A DNA stretch of 64,000 nt from Symsagittifera roscoffensis (GCF_963678635.1 NC_087062.1:64455253-64519252); one strand, 5' to 3'. Shown: positions 24,000-36,420, counted from the stretch's first letter. The notes: generated by a model from the letters alone, not told the origin. A program made the numbers and translations.

Positions 24000-25680
24000 A
24001 GATGAAACTGCTGCGCGCTAAAGTTCTTGAAAACGAAGAGAGACGAGATACTAGAGTCAGCTAGGACAATTGAAGATACAGGGTTTTCAAAAACAAAAAC
24101 AGTGGAGTAATTCATTCAAAAACGGACTTGCTGAAGGAGGCCTTACTTTGCAGTACTCATTGGTCCAAGTAGAAAGTTAATTCTAAAAACATGAAGCTGA
24201 AATCTCTAAATACTATCAGACAAAAAAATAAAAGAGACGGAGTTATACAAAACCTAATTGCACTACCTCTACAACTACTTTATCTAACTTTTCGCTCCCT
24301 GTTTTGTACTGTCAGGTCTATCAAAAAGGACGATTATCAACTAAAAGCACTGCTTAAAATCCTCGAATCATCGTAAAATGCTTGCTAAATATTGAAACAT
24401 CATTGAGTGAGAAAACAAACAATGAGACTGACACTTTTCAAGCAAAATCAATTGCTCTCTTAGTTCAATATTCAAAACTACGCTTTAAAAATATAGTCGT
24501 CAACTTAAAAATGGTATCAAACAACGCAAATTCTTTAATGCAGTTGATTAGTACGTTTGGACAAAACTTCCGCTTTGTCTGAGACACTTTCAACATTGAC
24601 TTGAAAGAAAAAACAATATTGCGAAACAAAACATTATGTTGTTGTCTTTTAGCTAGAGGCAAACAATTTCAAAACACTCCATAGGAAAGCAAATCGTATT
24701 GATCCTGATTTTGAAGGCTGCTCTTAATTCTATAACCTGTCTGGATCACTTTATTGCTATTAAATTATTCGAAGAGAAATAGTATTTCTAGAAGATATCC
24801 CTTTTCTGATCTCTTCTCAGTTGTTCTTAAAACTCAAATTATTCGAAAACTATTTCTCAAAAATTGTTTCCGAAAATCTAACTTCCCGAAATCAAAACAA
24901 AACAGCATGAGTTTCAAAATGCGCTAAAAGCTGAATTTAAATCAACTTGTATCCGGAAATAGAATATCAGCTAAAAAACTTAGAAACTCACTTGAGCAGT
25001 TCTATCTAAGTTTGCTCTATCGAGAAGATGAACCGAAACATTAAAAGCCAACGAAACATCCACAAAATATCTATAATTTTCAAAAACATAATAGAAACTT
25101 TATGGAAACTTGAGACGATTTTTAAATTTTCCAGTGAGATAACTGGTAAAAACATCTAACAAAAAGAGAAGTTGATAAAGATTACAGCTTGGATATTGCA
25201 AACCAATTGAAAGAGCATTTTCCTAACACTGGCTTGAGCTGCGGAGCTCAATACCTTTATAGTTGATTATGTCTTGCAAGCAATAAAAAGTGCAAAAGGA
25301 ATGTTTCTACTTCCGAATGAAATCTTTAACATTTTGGACATAACTGATGTCTAAATTCTAATCTGTCCACCTAAATTGATGATATACGTTTCCAAAAAAC
25401 TGCTCTCGTGATTGCGCTATACTTAACTTGTGTGTCAAAGTTTTCGCTCAAAATGGCTTCTTTCCTGATCTTCTGGAAACTATTAACATTTTTCTGCCTT
25501 TCTGGAAATAGCGAACAGATGCACACAAAAACAGAACAGATGCAAACAAAAACAGACCAATGGCTTCGCTTATTTGCTTTAACGCTTTTTCGAAAACGCA
25601 CTACTTTGAATTTATTAGAGGAGTTTCAATATTTTGCATGGAAATATGATCGGTTTTCATAAAAACAGTTAGTTATTTCG
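24000..25680. other. Intergenic, no recognisable gene
   Basis: AT-rich sequence with short open frames of no recognisable family. It may include the decayed 5' part of the LINE scrap that follows. A 21-bp unit is repeated about twice near 25515-25560. Confidence 0.3.
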
Positions 25681-26340
25681 ATGATCAGGTATACTTGACA
25701 GAAAAACTTCTTTGAAGCATTGAAGAGATTAAAATTAACACTTGTTTAGATCTCAAAAAGCATTCGATACGGTAAAATAAAAAAATCTGCTGGATAAGCT
25801 TGATTCACCTGGCGTTCGAAAAATACGTAGGGACCGGTTTAGAAGCCATCAACACAAGCTCACATTTGGATGATTAAAAAACATGCATCATACTGTATAC
25901 CGCAACTGCAAGTTATTGGACCCTTATTGATCATACTTCACAGAAATGATATAGCAAAAGGCAATGATCACAGTCAGGTTTACTTTCTTTGCTGATGAGA
26001 CTAATGTGGCTTGTGAAAATGAGTCTACTGATGTTTTCAGGCAATATATCAATCGTATCTGTAGAAAAAAATCATTTCTTTAGCACATAAATTCACTTCA
26101 AATCCAGACGCTTAATATTGTACCATTTAAGTCGAGCAGCAGTAAGTCTAACGAAAAATCATCACGACCCCTATATTGATTAAATCTTTTAACACAGAGG
26201 GGAAGCTGAGATTCGCACTATTTAAGATAAAAAGGCCAATGTTAAAAAAATGGTCTCAAACGAAAAAATTATACGAAATAGTAGGCTAAAAACTCAAAAA
26301 AGTCTTATTGCAATTGCTTTAGAAACTAATTACCTAACAA
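25680..26340 (+). pseudogene. Reverse transcriptase scrap of a LINE
   Basis: Scattered across frames are DLKKAFDTV (about 25748), a LLDKLDSPGVRKI-like stretch (about 25788) and FADETNV (about 25990). The order and wording match the RT of the LINE at 38-42 kb, so this is an old truncated relative. Confidence 0.65.
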
Positions 26341-26460
26341 CTAAGAAGGATTGGCACTGACTGCAAACACTCATTTAATTTCTTTCTCAAACCCAATAGA
26401 TGGAAACGAGAAAAAATGTTGGTCAAGTCGAGGTCAAAAATTCCTAAAAGTACACCAAAA

Positions 26461-26534
26461 CATTGTAAAAAATTTTGCAACTAAACAAAATTTTTTACAA
26501 TGACTACTATTGTAAATCATAATAAATAGTAGTC
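26461..26534. repeat. Two abutting perfect hairpins
   Basis: Hairpin 1: arms 26461-26477 and 26486-26502 (cattgtaaaaaattttg, perfect 17 bp, 8-nt loop). Hairpin 2: arms 26502-26511 and 26525-26534 (gactactatt, perfect 10 bp). They share base 26502. Confidence 0.8.
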
Positions 26535-26810
26535 AGAAGCCGAACTTCCAAAAAACCCTCTTCTGTGGGAACAAAGTCAGCAAAAATAAGCGGACACAAA
26601 AATTTGAAATAGCCGAACATTTTCAATTTGCTTAGAAAGAGGTCCCACCTGGAATCTAACTCCTGAGTTATGTCATCTCAAGCATCAGCGTTATTGCAAC
26701 TCAAAGAAACCTAAAATCCTCAAAAATATCGGGCTCCGGGAATCAAGCCAACAAAAAGAGGCAGACGCACGATAGTATAAAAAAAATCAAATTTGCAGAA
26801 AACAGGTCTC

Positions 26811-26876
26811 GGTCGGATTCGAACCACAAGTCTTTGCCGTCTCAAGCAGTGTGTTACCTCTTCGCCACATACGCCG
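26811..26876 (-). repeat. tRNA-derived SINE head
   Basis: Minus strand: A-box-like TGGCGAAGAGGTAA (26867-26854) and an excellent B box GGTTCGAATCC (26825-26815). The arms of a tRNA cloverleaf are not complete. This is the clearest of the SINE heads together with 53768. Confidence 0.6.
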
Positions 26877-27924
26877 GATGATTGACTGAATTAGAAATTA
26901 TAATCAGAAACCATGCTTTCGAAAGAAAAATTGAAATAAATTTTAAAAACTCAAACAAAAAATCGCTTAGTTTTTTCTTTTCAAAGTGAAATATTTAGCG
27001 AGTTTAAAAAAGGGTTTGAAAAAAACGGGTATGAAAAAGCTTTTCATCCTGTTACTTTCTTCGAATTGAATTTTAAAATCAATTGAATAGAATTTTCTAA
27101 AAAAAACACTCGGTAAATAAACCGACAAAAAATGGGCCGAAATCAATTAAGCCTAAAAACAATTTTAAATCCTAGTTTTTTTAACCAGTAGGACCAGTAA
27201 CGCAATAACTGTAGGCACAAAAAATCGAAGTGTAAAACATGCTAAAAAGGAGAACTTGAAAAAAGAGAACTTGAATTAGGAGATCATCCTGTGAAAAAAG
27301 TTCTTTACGTGGAAAAAGTCTAGTACCCGATCGCAAGGGTAATCAACATGAATGAATAAATTTGAAAAATAATTTCAGATATAAAAAACGAAATGTAGTT
27401 TCCAAAAACTTTCAAAAAGGACATGCAAAATCTGAAAGCCTATGAAAATAATCAATTATACCAAGTTTATCATTAATATAAAAAGAAAAAAACCAAAATT
27501 TTTGAACACAATTTTTCAAGGAAAATTATGTTTCGAACAATTTTTGACAGAAAAAAAATATAATGTGCCATCACCTTTAATTGATTTCAACTGTAACTCC
27601 TCAGACCCAAAACATACCAAACTAACTAAAACTAATTCCACGCTAAATACAATCATAAAAATAAAAAAAGAACCATGCGTCAGAAAAACTAAAAAACCTC
27701 TAATACAAGAAAGTTTATACTAGGAAATTTCTTTACTCTCAGTTTTGAAAAAATTTCATTTCTTTTTTAACAGAAGAGTTTTCTATGAAAAAATTTTTTT
27801 CTCACGGAAAAGTGTGGCGAGTATAAAAACCAGGACACCATGAACTATATTTACGCTCTTGGAAATAAAGAAAAAGTATACAGAAAGACTACCGAAAAGG
27901 GCGCTGAAATAAAACACCCAGCAA

Positions 27925-29352
27925 GTGAACCGACAAAAATTGGGATTTATTATATTAAATCTCTCATGGCAAACACTTTTACAGCTAGGCTCAAACCATC
28001 TCCCAATTTTACTTACTCTTTCAATTTCAATTGCAGAAGATACACCGTTCGCTCCCCGCAAAACTTTTATCAAATCTAAAAAAGCGCATTCAAATAGTTT
28101 GATCAATGTAATAGATGATTTAGCAAAGGGACCATTGCAGCACGATGTGAACGCCGCAAGACGGACCTTTCGTGACGCCGCACGTCACTATATTCCTGCT
28201 GGCCGACATCGGTTCTTCATTCCAGCCCTCAAGGAATAAACAAAGAAACTTAATCAACAAAGCGATCAAATCAGACTTTTTAACCCATCCGATCCCTTTT
28301 TAAATGTTTTAAGCAAAAAGATTATGGCTAAAACTTGTCAAGACCAAGATAACAAGGGTGATAATTTCTCCAGATTTTGAATCACCATACATCGTCCAGA
28401 AAGTTCTGAAAAATGGTCCGGTCATCAAATGGCAGCAAGTCTGAGGTAGGAACCCACACAATTAAACTAAACAAGGTAAAACTTTCTCGGCCGTTTGAAA
28501 ATGCAAATGATTTTAATGTGCAAAATACTAAATTGAAAACTAACACTAGTGATAAAGCTCATAGAGCAACAAAGAAAAATTCCTTAAATCTAGCTTCGAA
28601 GGCTCACTAATTTTATTCCTCCAAAAACTGAGAAAAATATCAAAGCGGTAAAGCCCTCAAAAGCATTAGGACCGGATGGCCTATGCACAGTCCAACTTAA
28701 ACATATCGGACAAATAGCAATAGCATTTTTAACAAACATTTTGACTTTCTTTCTTTGAAAAAATTCCCCAAATTTGAAAAAAAACTAAGTGGTACCCCTT
28801 CCGAAACCAAACAAAGATCTCAAATATCCAAATTCATACCATCCATTGTCGAGTTTAAGCCAAGAATTCAAAAATTTAGAATCTTTGATCCATCCGACCC
28901 TAATCAAACTTCTAACCAAAGCAGATCATCAACATGGCTTTTGCCCACTGTGTTCCACAACCACAGCACTTTCCACTGTTGAATCTTTATCAGCGGAGGT
29001 TTCATCAATTAAAGCCTCTAAATAGAACAGTCCTGGTCACACTTTATTTCTCAAAAGCGTTTGAAATGGTCAGCCATATCACATTCCTGGATCTTTATGG
29101 CATCAGCGTATTGGAAAACCTAATTTAGTGGTTGTCAATCTAACGGAGTGGGCTTCAATCAGAAATATGTTCAGGTACACCCTGTCAAAATCTAAGATTG
29201 TTCTTACAGGCGTCCATCAAGGCTCAGTCTTATCCCCAATACTTTTTAACTTTACGTCCATGATGCTCCAATATGGCCCCGATGTAAAACTGCAGTATTA
29301 CGTTGACGACTTCCACCCTTTTGCCCAGTCTAGCAACATTTCAACGGCCTAA
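27925..29352 (+). pseudogene. Decayed jockey-like LINE
   Basis: Plus-strand fragments in order: the end of an endonuclease domain (LGSNHLPILLTLS, about 27980), the linker typical of jockey-type elements (FRDAARHYIPAGR, about 28165), KALGPDG (about 28660), an RT core with stops (VVPLPKPNKD at 28787; LYFSKAFEMV at 29041) and the catalytic YVDDF at about 29300. Stops and frame changes between them show the copy is inactive. Confidence 0.75.
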
Positions 29353-29439
29353 AAAATACAGATTAAAAAAGTCGTTTTTTTTTGGGCATTTTTTGGAAAA
29401 TGTTGACCATAAAATTGCGTTTTTTCGGCGCGCACTCTC

Positions 29440-29530
29440 CTTTATAATTAGTATATATTGGCGCCAAAGGCGCCTTTAGATAAAATTTAGGGCTGGTCGG
29501 CCTTAAATGATTGTCATAAAATAATACCAA
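29440..29530. repeat. GGCGCC-palindrome repeat, copy 1
   Basis: 'agtatatattggcgcc' then aaa and a second ggcgcc, followed by 'ggtcggcc'. A diverged copy is at 56195-56275, and the first 16 bases occur inverted inside the MITE at about 42661. Confidence 0.55.
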
Positions 29531-29539
29531 AGGGGAACT

Positions 29540-30165
29540 TTTTGGTGGGTGAGAGGGTGAAATCCCTGAGGTCCTGGCTAGTTTTCAGATGAACAGAGAA
29601 AAACTTCTGCTAGTCAAATTAGCTTGAGATTAAAAAAAACAGAGCGAGTACAAATATCGTCTTAGTTTCCTCGAAATTTGCAGCAAATATAGTAGTGTAT
29701 TAATATCCTTAGCGGCGATTGTACTTTAGCGCTGGCTCATATACATAGACGCAAATAAAGTGAACACAAAAATTGGGCAAATTTTCGGTTAGCAAAAACT
29801 GAAATCGTAGTAATAACACATGTAAACAAGCATTTGCTTGTATAAAAAGAATTGAAAAAGTTAATTAAAATAATTAAGATATCGCATTCACTGGCTCAGT
29901 GAGACTAAAAATCAAAAATTAGACCATTTGAGCAATACTGATTGATCACCATATAGAAATCTCCTCATAAGTCTACCTAGTATTATCAAAAACCACACTG
30001 CCACAATATTAAACTCAATCACTAGAAATTTAATTGAAGTCATTAAATTTTCACTAAAATAACTTCATAAGTTTTAAGTTCAGTTGAAATTCAAAGCAAC
30101 GCAATTTTCTTCTAGATCTCTCAGCTCCACACGATCAGGTATAGAAAAACAAATCAAACTATGAA
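29540..30165. other. Stretch just 3' of the known CD2BP2 exons, no exon found
   Basis: This is where the next CD2BP2 exon could lie. I looked on the minus strand for a GYF domain (W-x-YKW, YGPF, GYF) and saw none. Confidence 0.3.
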
Positions 30166-30169
30166 TCAC

Positions 30170-31155
30170 GTGAACATATCTTCGAAGTCTTCAAACTTCT
30201 TCCTTTTAACACTTGAGTCAAACTTAACTTGTTTCGCCTGAGGCAAAGGAGGTTTTTCTTCTTCGTCGAGATTTCTTTTTCGCTCATCCGATGCGTGGGA
30301 TAATATTGGATTCACTTTTGCCGTTAAGGACTCATAAGTTTCTTGGTAGATATCGTAATGACCCTGGTCTACAAACTGGTTCACGTATTCCATCAGCTTG
30401 TTACATGCATGTTGCTCGTCCTCCAGCAGTTCTTTGTCGCCAGACTTTTTAGCTTTCTTGACATTTTCTGTTAACCTCTTGATGGCCTTGGTGACAGATT
30501 CCTTCTGACTGAGATATCCAAGGATGATTTTTCGGAAGGCGACTAAATCAAAATCGTCCTCACTGTCTGAGTTATCTGCGTTTAATGCCTCCATTTTGGC
30601 CCAATGAGCTGCACTGACTTTCTCATCTACCTAAAATAATAATGAATTTTCACAGAACTTTTTAAAAACTGTCCTGAATTTCTTGAACCAATTTTATTAA
30701 ACTCTTTGATTTATAAACCAACTTAAATATCATATCCATTTATTGCTCTGTTTTTATTGATAATTTTCGGTTTGTCTCGTCAAAGTTAGCTTCGGTTAGT
30801 GTCAACTTCATAACCAAGAAACAATCACCTGAGAATTATCAATGTTGTCCAGCCAGGAGTCGTGTATATCCTCATCGCCGTCCTCGTCTTTCCCGTTGGC
30901 CACGAAGAACCCTCCCGAGTCGAAATATCCAGCAGCCATCTCTTCTTTCAGATTAAACGGTGTGATTTTGATTTCTCCTTCGTGTGCTATAGTCTCGTCT
31001 TCTTCGCCTTCGATGTCTTCAGTGGTGAGCTTTTTCACATTGGTTTTCTTGTGCTTCGCTTCATCGTCCTCTTCATCACTGTCTAGAGAATGCTTCTTCT
31101 TCGGAATGAGTGAATCATCTTTTTCTGTCGCCTTTTCACTCGAGGAACCGTCCAT
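30170..31155 (-). CDS. CD2BP2: CD2BP2 / U5-52K homologue, first two coding exons
   Basis: Exons 31155-30829 and 30630-30170 join at phase 0 (gtgatt / attattttag). Exon 1 has an acidic N-terminus with KKKHSLDSDEEDDE, then ITPFNLKEEMAAGYFD and DSWLDNID, the family's most conserved blocks. Exon 2 has a helical region ending with YDIYQET and FEDMF, matching the vertebrate VYQET and DMF. CD2BP2 is a U5 snRNP assembly protein that binds the DIM1 and PRPF6 proteins, with a C-terminal GYF domain that binds proline-rich peptides. The reading frame meets a stop after FEDMFT, but AC|gtgatt there repeats the donor type of exon 1, so splicing to a GYF exon is expected. That exon was not seen in the next 12 kb. 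The start ATG follows an in-frame TAG and lies 6 nt after an acceptor-like 'tgcgtctttag'. Confidence 0.85.
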
Positions 31156-31740
31156 TGCTAACTAAAGACGCAAATAAAAAGCGAACTAATTTACTTGCTG
31201 TATTACATAACACTGCAATGCAAATATTCGCAAATTAAACTTCCTTAAAAACAGCCGATGGAAAGCAGGAAAAATGTCAACGAAATCAAAGAAACCGAAA
31301 AAAAAAGATAATCAGTGAGCAAAGAAAAATTTTAATACTTTTCTTGAAAAAAAATCAACACGACCTTTTTAAGTAACTTTATTACAATCATTGACACTTC
31401 AAAAATCAGTTACATATGCCATATTCATTTATTTCGGTTAACATCACGGCGGTTCATTGGCAATTTTATGTATACAGTCATTGAATGGACCGTTCTTTTC
31501 TAGAATGGAAGTTAGTTTTCCGGTTGACCTAAAATATTGAAATTTTCAGCTATTGTATAAAAAGACCGTCGAAGCTTTCAAGTTTTTGCATTTTGTAGGA
31601 ATGATAACTAGAAAGCATTGTCAGCCTTTACGTCAACCATAAAACTACCTTCTATTCCGAGCATCTTTAAGACTAGCAAAAAATGGAAGCTTTGAAAAAC
31701 AATATGCGACAACTTTTTTGAAGCGAAATATTTTCCGTTA
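31156..31740. other. Upstream of CD2BP2, no gene seen
   Basis: AT-rich sequence without a supported exon. An upstream non-coding CD2BP2 exon may lie here, given the acceptor-like site just before the ATG. Confidence 0.3.
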
Positions 31741-31750
31741 AAAAACAGAT

Positions 31751-31826
31751 TCTGGCCAGATTCTACCCTTGGACCTTTGCCGTCCCAGGGGCAGTCGTTA
31801 CCTCTACAACAGGTGTGTCGGAGAGG
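31751..31826 (-). repeat. tRNA-derived SINE head, diverged
   Basis: Minus strand: 'gttgtagaggtaacgac' as A-box region and a damaged B box ('aagggtagaatct'). It shares 'acggcaaagg' with the copies at 26811 and 32906. Confidence 0.4.
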
Positions 31827-32119
31827 CTCAGAAATTTGAATTCATTATAAGCCAACCAATCAAACCTAGAAACTGATTTTGTTAAATAAGTTGTTAACCT
31901 GAAAAAAGTCGTATGCCGGATTTATAACTATTTAGAAAAAATTGATATATTGGGACCAAAACAGTTAATGATTTTTTTTCTGATGCCCTATCTAACAAGC
32001 CTCCCCTCAGTTTTAGTTTTGAGAATATAAAACTTACCCAACCGAAATTATTCGAAACAAATTAACTTCTTCTACCATCCAAATCCTTCGATTTGTAATA
32101 GTAATTTTCGAGAAAGTAA

Positions 32120-32345
32120 AAGAAATTCAAAAAACGGTCAAAAAATCATGAAAACGGTCAATTTGGTTTCAAAAATTTGTGCGTAGCCGCTGATGTACGG
32201 GAGGTTCCAAAAAATTGGGCCAGGAAAACGGCCCACACAATTTTTCGAAGGCCGTAGAAAGTCGTGTAAGGTAGAAAGATAAAAGGGGATAATTCAGACA
32301 GGAGAGTGGGCGGTCTTTCTATTGGAACTACTTCTTCAAAATTCG
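32120..32345. repeat. Diverged relative of the ~810-bp repeat
   Basis: Shares 'tttttcgaaggc(t/c)gtaga' and the surrounding order of blocks with 5805-6620, but at much lower identity. Confidence 0.4.
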
Positions 32346-32905
32346 GTACGGCAGTTTCCGAGAAAAACATAAACAGTTGAGAAAAAAATTAAATAATTTT
32401 CCACATTGTCTCAAAAACGTAGAAAAAAAAGCTTATTCCATCCATTTTTATTACACTGTTTTTATCAAACAGGAACTGTTCAAATAAAACGTTTAAAAAC
32501 CAAACTTTGGAAAGAATCAATCGACAGAACGACAGAATCAACCGACATTAAAAAAACAGAATCAACCGACAGAACGATATGATAAAATACGATTAAAAAA
32601 ATCACATTTTTTCATAACAAATAATAGAAAAAATTAAATATTTCCTCAAATGAAGAAAGAAAAAGTTTTTTTTTCGTTCTCTGAAGAACTTGAGCTTGTC
32701 AGCAGAATTGAAGCCGAAATGTGTAAGAATAATTGTTTACAGGAAAAAAATTCTCATTCCCAATTACAAGTCACTTGCTCCCGCAAATGAAAAAAATTAT
32801 CTCCACCAACGGGGCTTTAGAAATAGATTTCAAAAATTTAGAAGACAGCTGAGCTTTCAAAAAGAGTTGAGCTAAGAGAACTAGGATAAAAATAAACAGA
32901 ATATC

Positions 32906-33104
32906 CGAGCCGTTTTCGAACCGAAATCCTTTGTCGTCTCAAGCAAGAGTGTTATCTCTACGCCAAATGTACTGGATGGCTGATTGAAAAAAAATGTATG
33001 TTGAAAAAAAATTTATGATTGAAAAGAGTGTTATCTCTACGCCAAATGTACTGGATGGCTGATGAAAAAAATGTATGTCCGGAAAAAAAGTTTTTAAAAA
33101 ATCA
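32906..33104 (-). repeat. SINE head with internal 79-bp duplication
   Basis: Minus-strand B-box-like GGTTCGAAAAC near 32912-32922 and A-box-like TTTGGCGTAGAGATAA. The part from 'gagtgttatctctacgcc' is repeated at 33026, 79 bp later. Confidence 0.55.
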
Positions 33105-33489
33105 GATTGGAAAAACGTTGCAAAACATTTTTGAAAATTAAACAAGCAACAATATCAGTTTGACTCTAGCCACACATTTAATTCTGACTTCTACGCAGAA
33201 GACTTGCAATGAAACTATTTGAAAACTGAAAACTGATGAAAAAACAACAGCTGATTTTTTTTCAGATCAGAAAGAATATAATGACCGAAAAATTTAATTT
33301 TGCAAGAATCAGAAGAAGTGAGATCTTTTATATTTATATCTATATATAAACAAACCTCATCTTAACTAAGCTTGAAAATTTTCTGAAAACAACAAACAAT
33401 TAAAAACAAAATCTTAATATTTAATCTTCTTGCTCAAAGAAAAAATTGCTCAAAAAAACTCGAATCAAAACAAGAAGTAAAACAAGAAA

Positions 33490-33745
33490 GAGACACTACT
33501 AAGAACAAACAAATGAGTTTGAAAGTTCTGAAACCGACAACGACGAATTTATTACTTTAAGCAAACTACTGTTAGACAAAAATAAGTTTAACAAAGAGAA
33601 AAAATACCAAAACCTCAATTGGAAAATCGCAATTCAACTAATATTGAGTTTAAAAAATATGAGAAATGCATTTCATTGGACTATTTTGAAAAAGAATGAG
33701 TACAGAAACGTATCAATATTATCTGGAAGTGAAGTAAATATAAAT
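33490..33745 (+). pseudogene. Coding-like scrap, repeated in damaged form at 35440-35620
   Basis: An open stretch includes DNDEFITLSKLLLDKNKF and later NAFHWTILKKNEYRNVS before a stop. The block at 35440-35620 is a diverged copy with more stops. Probably part of a transposon; family not recognised. Confidence 0.35.
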
Positions 33746-34400
33746 TAAACGTAATTTTTAAAAATTGACAACAACAAAACTAAAAAACTAGAAAGTTATT
33801 TCTAATTTAACACATTGAAACTACGCTCAACTAAACGAATACAGCAAATCAGTTAGGAAACGTAGCAGACAGCAGTTAAAAATGACACAAAAAAAATGTG
33901 TCTAGCAATTTTCAACTAAATTATCGAAAATTTTGAGTTCATTTAATTGTGAGTTGATTTAATTCTCATTTGATAGAATTTCAGGCTTTTTTGGTCTTCG
34001 TTTTCCAAATGAAATGGCTACAATTAAACTATGTGTTCTAATCCATTGCGGAAAACAAATTTAAAAAATCGAATGTCGAAAAACTCAAATAATAAAAGAA
34101 AAAAGGTGCAAAAACGAATGAGCAAGCTTATCTGCACCAAACAGAATGCAACCAAACAGACATATAATACCAAACAAATTTGATCGAAAAAAAAACGGAA
34201 ATTAAGCCGACAAAAGTAAAATTGACCTCTTCCAGCACTGAAATTCTACCGAAAAATTTCGGCACAGAAAAAAACTCAAAAAAACTCACAGGAACCCTCG
34301 CAGAAAAAAGATGAACCTAATGTCCATACCTAATATCTAACTACTAAACACTGCGCAAACCATGGGGTTATTGAAATGATTACCATTTCGTCCCTTCTGT
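33746..34400. other. No gene seen
   Basis: A/T-rich repeats. Short pieces resemble the 'gccgacaatctttgagcagac' type module found at 44.3 and 49.9 kb. Confidence 0.3.
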
Positions 34401-34404
34401 GAAC

Positions 34405-34580
34405 AAAAGTTCGGTACCCGATTGCAATACCCTTGCTTATCGCAAGGATAATGAAGCAAGTTAAAACACGTGTAACATTTTCAAGTGCGAAATCTAGTGA
34501 ACAAAGGTGTTTACGGGGAAAAATTTAGTACCCGGTTTCAAAAACTACTGCTAATTGCGAGGGTAATAATTCGTAGATAA
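34405..34580. repeat. Module 'gtacccgattgcaatacccttgc', two tandem partial copies
   Basis: 'agtacccg' followed by 'cttgctt/atcgcaagg' is seen near 34415 and again near 34530, with a third copy at 37198-37250 and relatives at 15215, 27325, 50410 and 57700. Confidence 0.45.
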
Positions 34581-34619
34581 ACTATTTTGGAATTCCCAGG
34601 CAAAATTCAGGCTATAATA

Positions 34620-35030
34620 CCACTACATTGATACTTTCTCCCTATAAGGCGATGGAAAAAATGTCATATTGGCACTGATACGCTCGATGTTGTTATTAGT
34701 GGATGATGATATGATGCGTTCCGTATCCAGTCCAACGGCTTCCTGGTAGATATCACTGTGCTCATGGCTCAAAACTACTCATCTGTGAGATGAGAAGAAA
34801 TGGTGCTTAATCTGACTTCATCATTTAACGAAACAATTGGGTGTCAATGGTAGTTAATCCATTCTCTAAAATGAGGAAGTTTATCCATTCGGTAGTAGAT
34901 GAGATCATTTGCCGATGTTCTCTTCTTTGCTAGTTTTTTGTTCAGCTGTTCTCTTTTTTTGCCGTCCCCACTCTCAGCTCTAAGTTCTTCCTACTTGCTC
35001 TTCACCCTGGTTGGTTGGTTGACACACAAT
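34620..35030 (-). pseudogene. Orphan coding-like stretch, frame-broken
   Basis: On the minus strand, following an acceptor-like 'aggaagaacttag', the sequence reads KKREQLNKKLAKKRTSAND and then YYRMDKLPHFREWINYH to a TGA at about 34853. Further on, in a shifted frame, comes HSDIYQEAVGLDTERIISSS to a TAG near 34627. Codon content is less AT-rich than the surroundings. It could be a decayed retroelement ORF or a processed pseudogene; I do not recognise the family. Confidence 0.35.
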
Positions 35031-35623
35031 ATATATTTTTCAGATGGAGTGCAGCTTTATCATAATAAGACAAGAAAAGAAAAATTCTCCAGAAAAAACT
35101 GTATCCCAAGATTCCAAATTTTCTCAAGACACTTGAGAAAATTCTTGGAACCAAAGAACTACATAGGAGCATTTAGTAAGAGGTATCAAAAAGCTTTATC
35201 AATCGATCCTTTTTCTAAAGGATTATGTTAATAAGATCAGCATGAAAAAAAATCGCATATGAAATTTCAAAACAGGAAATATATAAGCGATCAAAAAGCT
35301 TTGAAATCAAACCAGCTAGATAATTTTTTTATTGAATATCGAGATGAAACCTTAACCAGAAACAATCGTAATTTGGAATCTGAACGTCACCCGCCTTTCG
35401 TGAAATAACGCTGTCAGTCCAAAATAAAGAAGTAAAGGCAAAAAAGAGACACGGCAGAAAACAAACAAATGATTTTGAAAAACTCTAAAGCCGGGAACAA
35501 AAGCGGATTTTATGTCCTAAAAAAACTCCAGTTAGACAAAAACAAGTCAAAGAAAGATAAAATCGAACAAAACTTCATTCGGAAAAAACGCAATTAAACA
35601 AATATTGATGTAAAAATATTCTT

Positions 35624-36119
35624 GGTCAGTGTCAAACAACAAAATTCATATAGTTTTTTCTGAAAATTGATTGCGACTAATGATATGACTCTTGAACAAA
35701 TCTGATGCTAATTGATATACCTGGTTCTTCGTAGTCAGAAAAATAGGTTTTTTGATGCCGGATGGGCTATTGAGATAATTTGGGTAGATTATTTCATCTC
35801 ATTTAAAGTAAACCTTATTTACCAATTTGAATAATAGCGATAAGTTTGAATTTTAGAGGCTTTATTTATTTCAGTCAAAATTTGAGCTCACGTAATTTAC
35901 AGAAGAGTAAATTGAGCGGATTGCGTTTTAAAAACGTGGAATTACCATATTGATAATTGATTTTTCCAGCTCTTGAACTTCGTAGAAAAGCAATATCACC
36001 TTACAGCTTTTTAAATTTCAATTAAAACTTGTGAATGACCTTTTATGAAACTATCCAAATACCGAAAACTATCGAAAAACAACTTTAAAATTCAACTTAG
36101 AATTGTTAGCATACCCAGC
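35624..36119 (+). repeat. 496-bp direct repeat, copy 1
   Basis: Matches 37323-37818 with only about five substitutions that I could see and no length change (constant offset of 1699). The 1.2 kb between the copies holds an antisense LINE scrap. Confidence 0.85.
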
Positions 36120-36224
36120 AAGAATTTATTTCTCATTGTTAATGGTAAATATGCATATATCAAGAATTTAAACATGAAGCACCACAAACAGTGAGGGGAC
36201 AGTTAACGAACCCAAATGGGTTAA

Positions 36225-36420
36225 CAAGAACTGCCCGTTATATCAAATGAAATGCGACTTTGAGATCTTCAAAGAGAAGGAAAATTATATATCTGAAAAC
36301 ATTAAAAGAAAAAACATAGAGCAGCAGCTTTTTCGGAATTGTCTAGACAAGTTAATGACATAAGGTCCAAGCTCTGCATCAAGATTTAAAATGTTTGCTC
36401 AACTGTTGTCGGTATAAAAC
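36225..36420 (+). pseudogene. Short coding-like stretch
   Basis: Reads CDFEIFKEKENYISENI, then EQQLFRNCLDKLM and a stop, then SASRFKMFAQLLS in the same frame. Probably a transposon remnant; unrecognised. Confidence 0.25.

Noticed and set aside
24191-24582. Adjacent open frames of 61 and 66 codons
   Set aside because: No recognisable motif; may be decayed LINE sequence. Not called.
27442-27723. 93-codon open frame
   Set aside because: Lysine/asparagine/threonine-rich without domain or splice context. It could be a transposon scrap but is not supportable.
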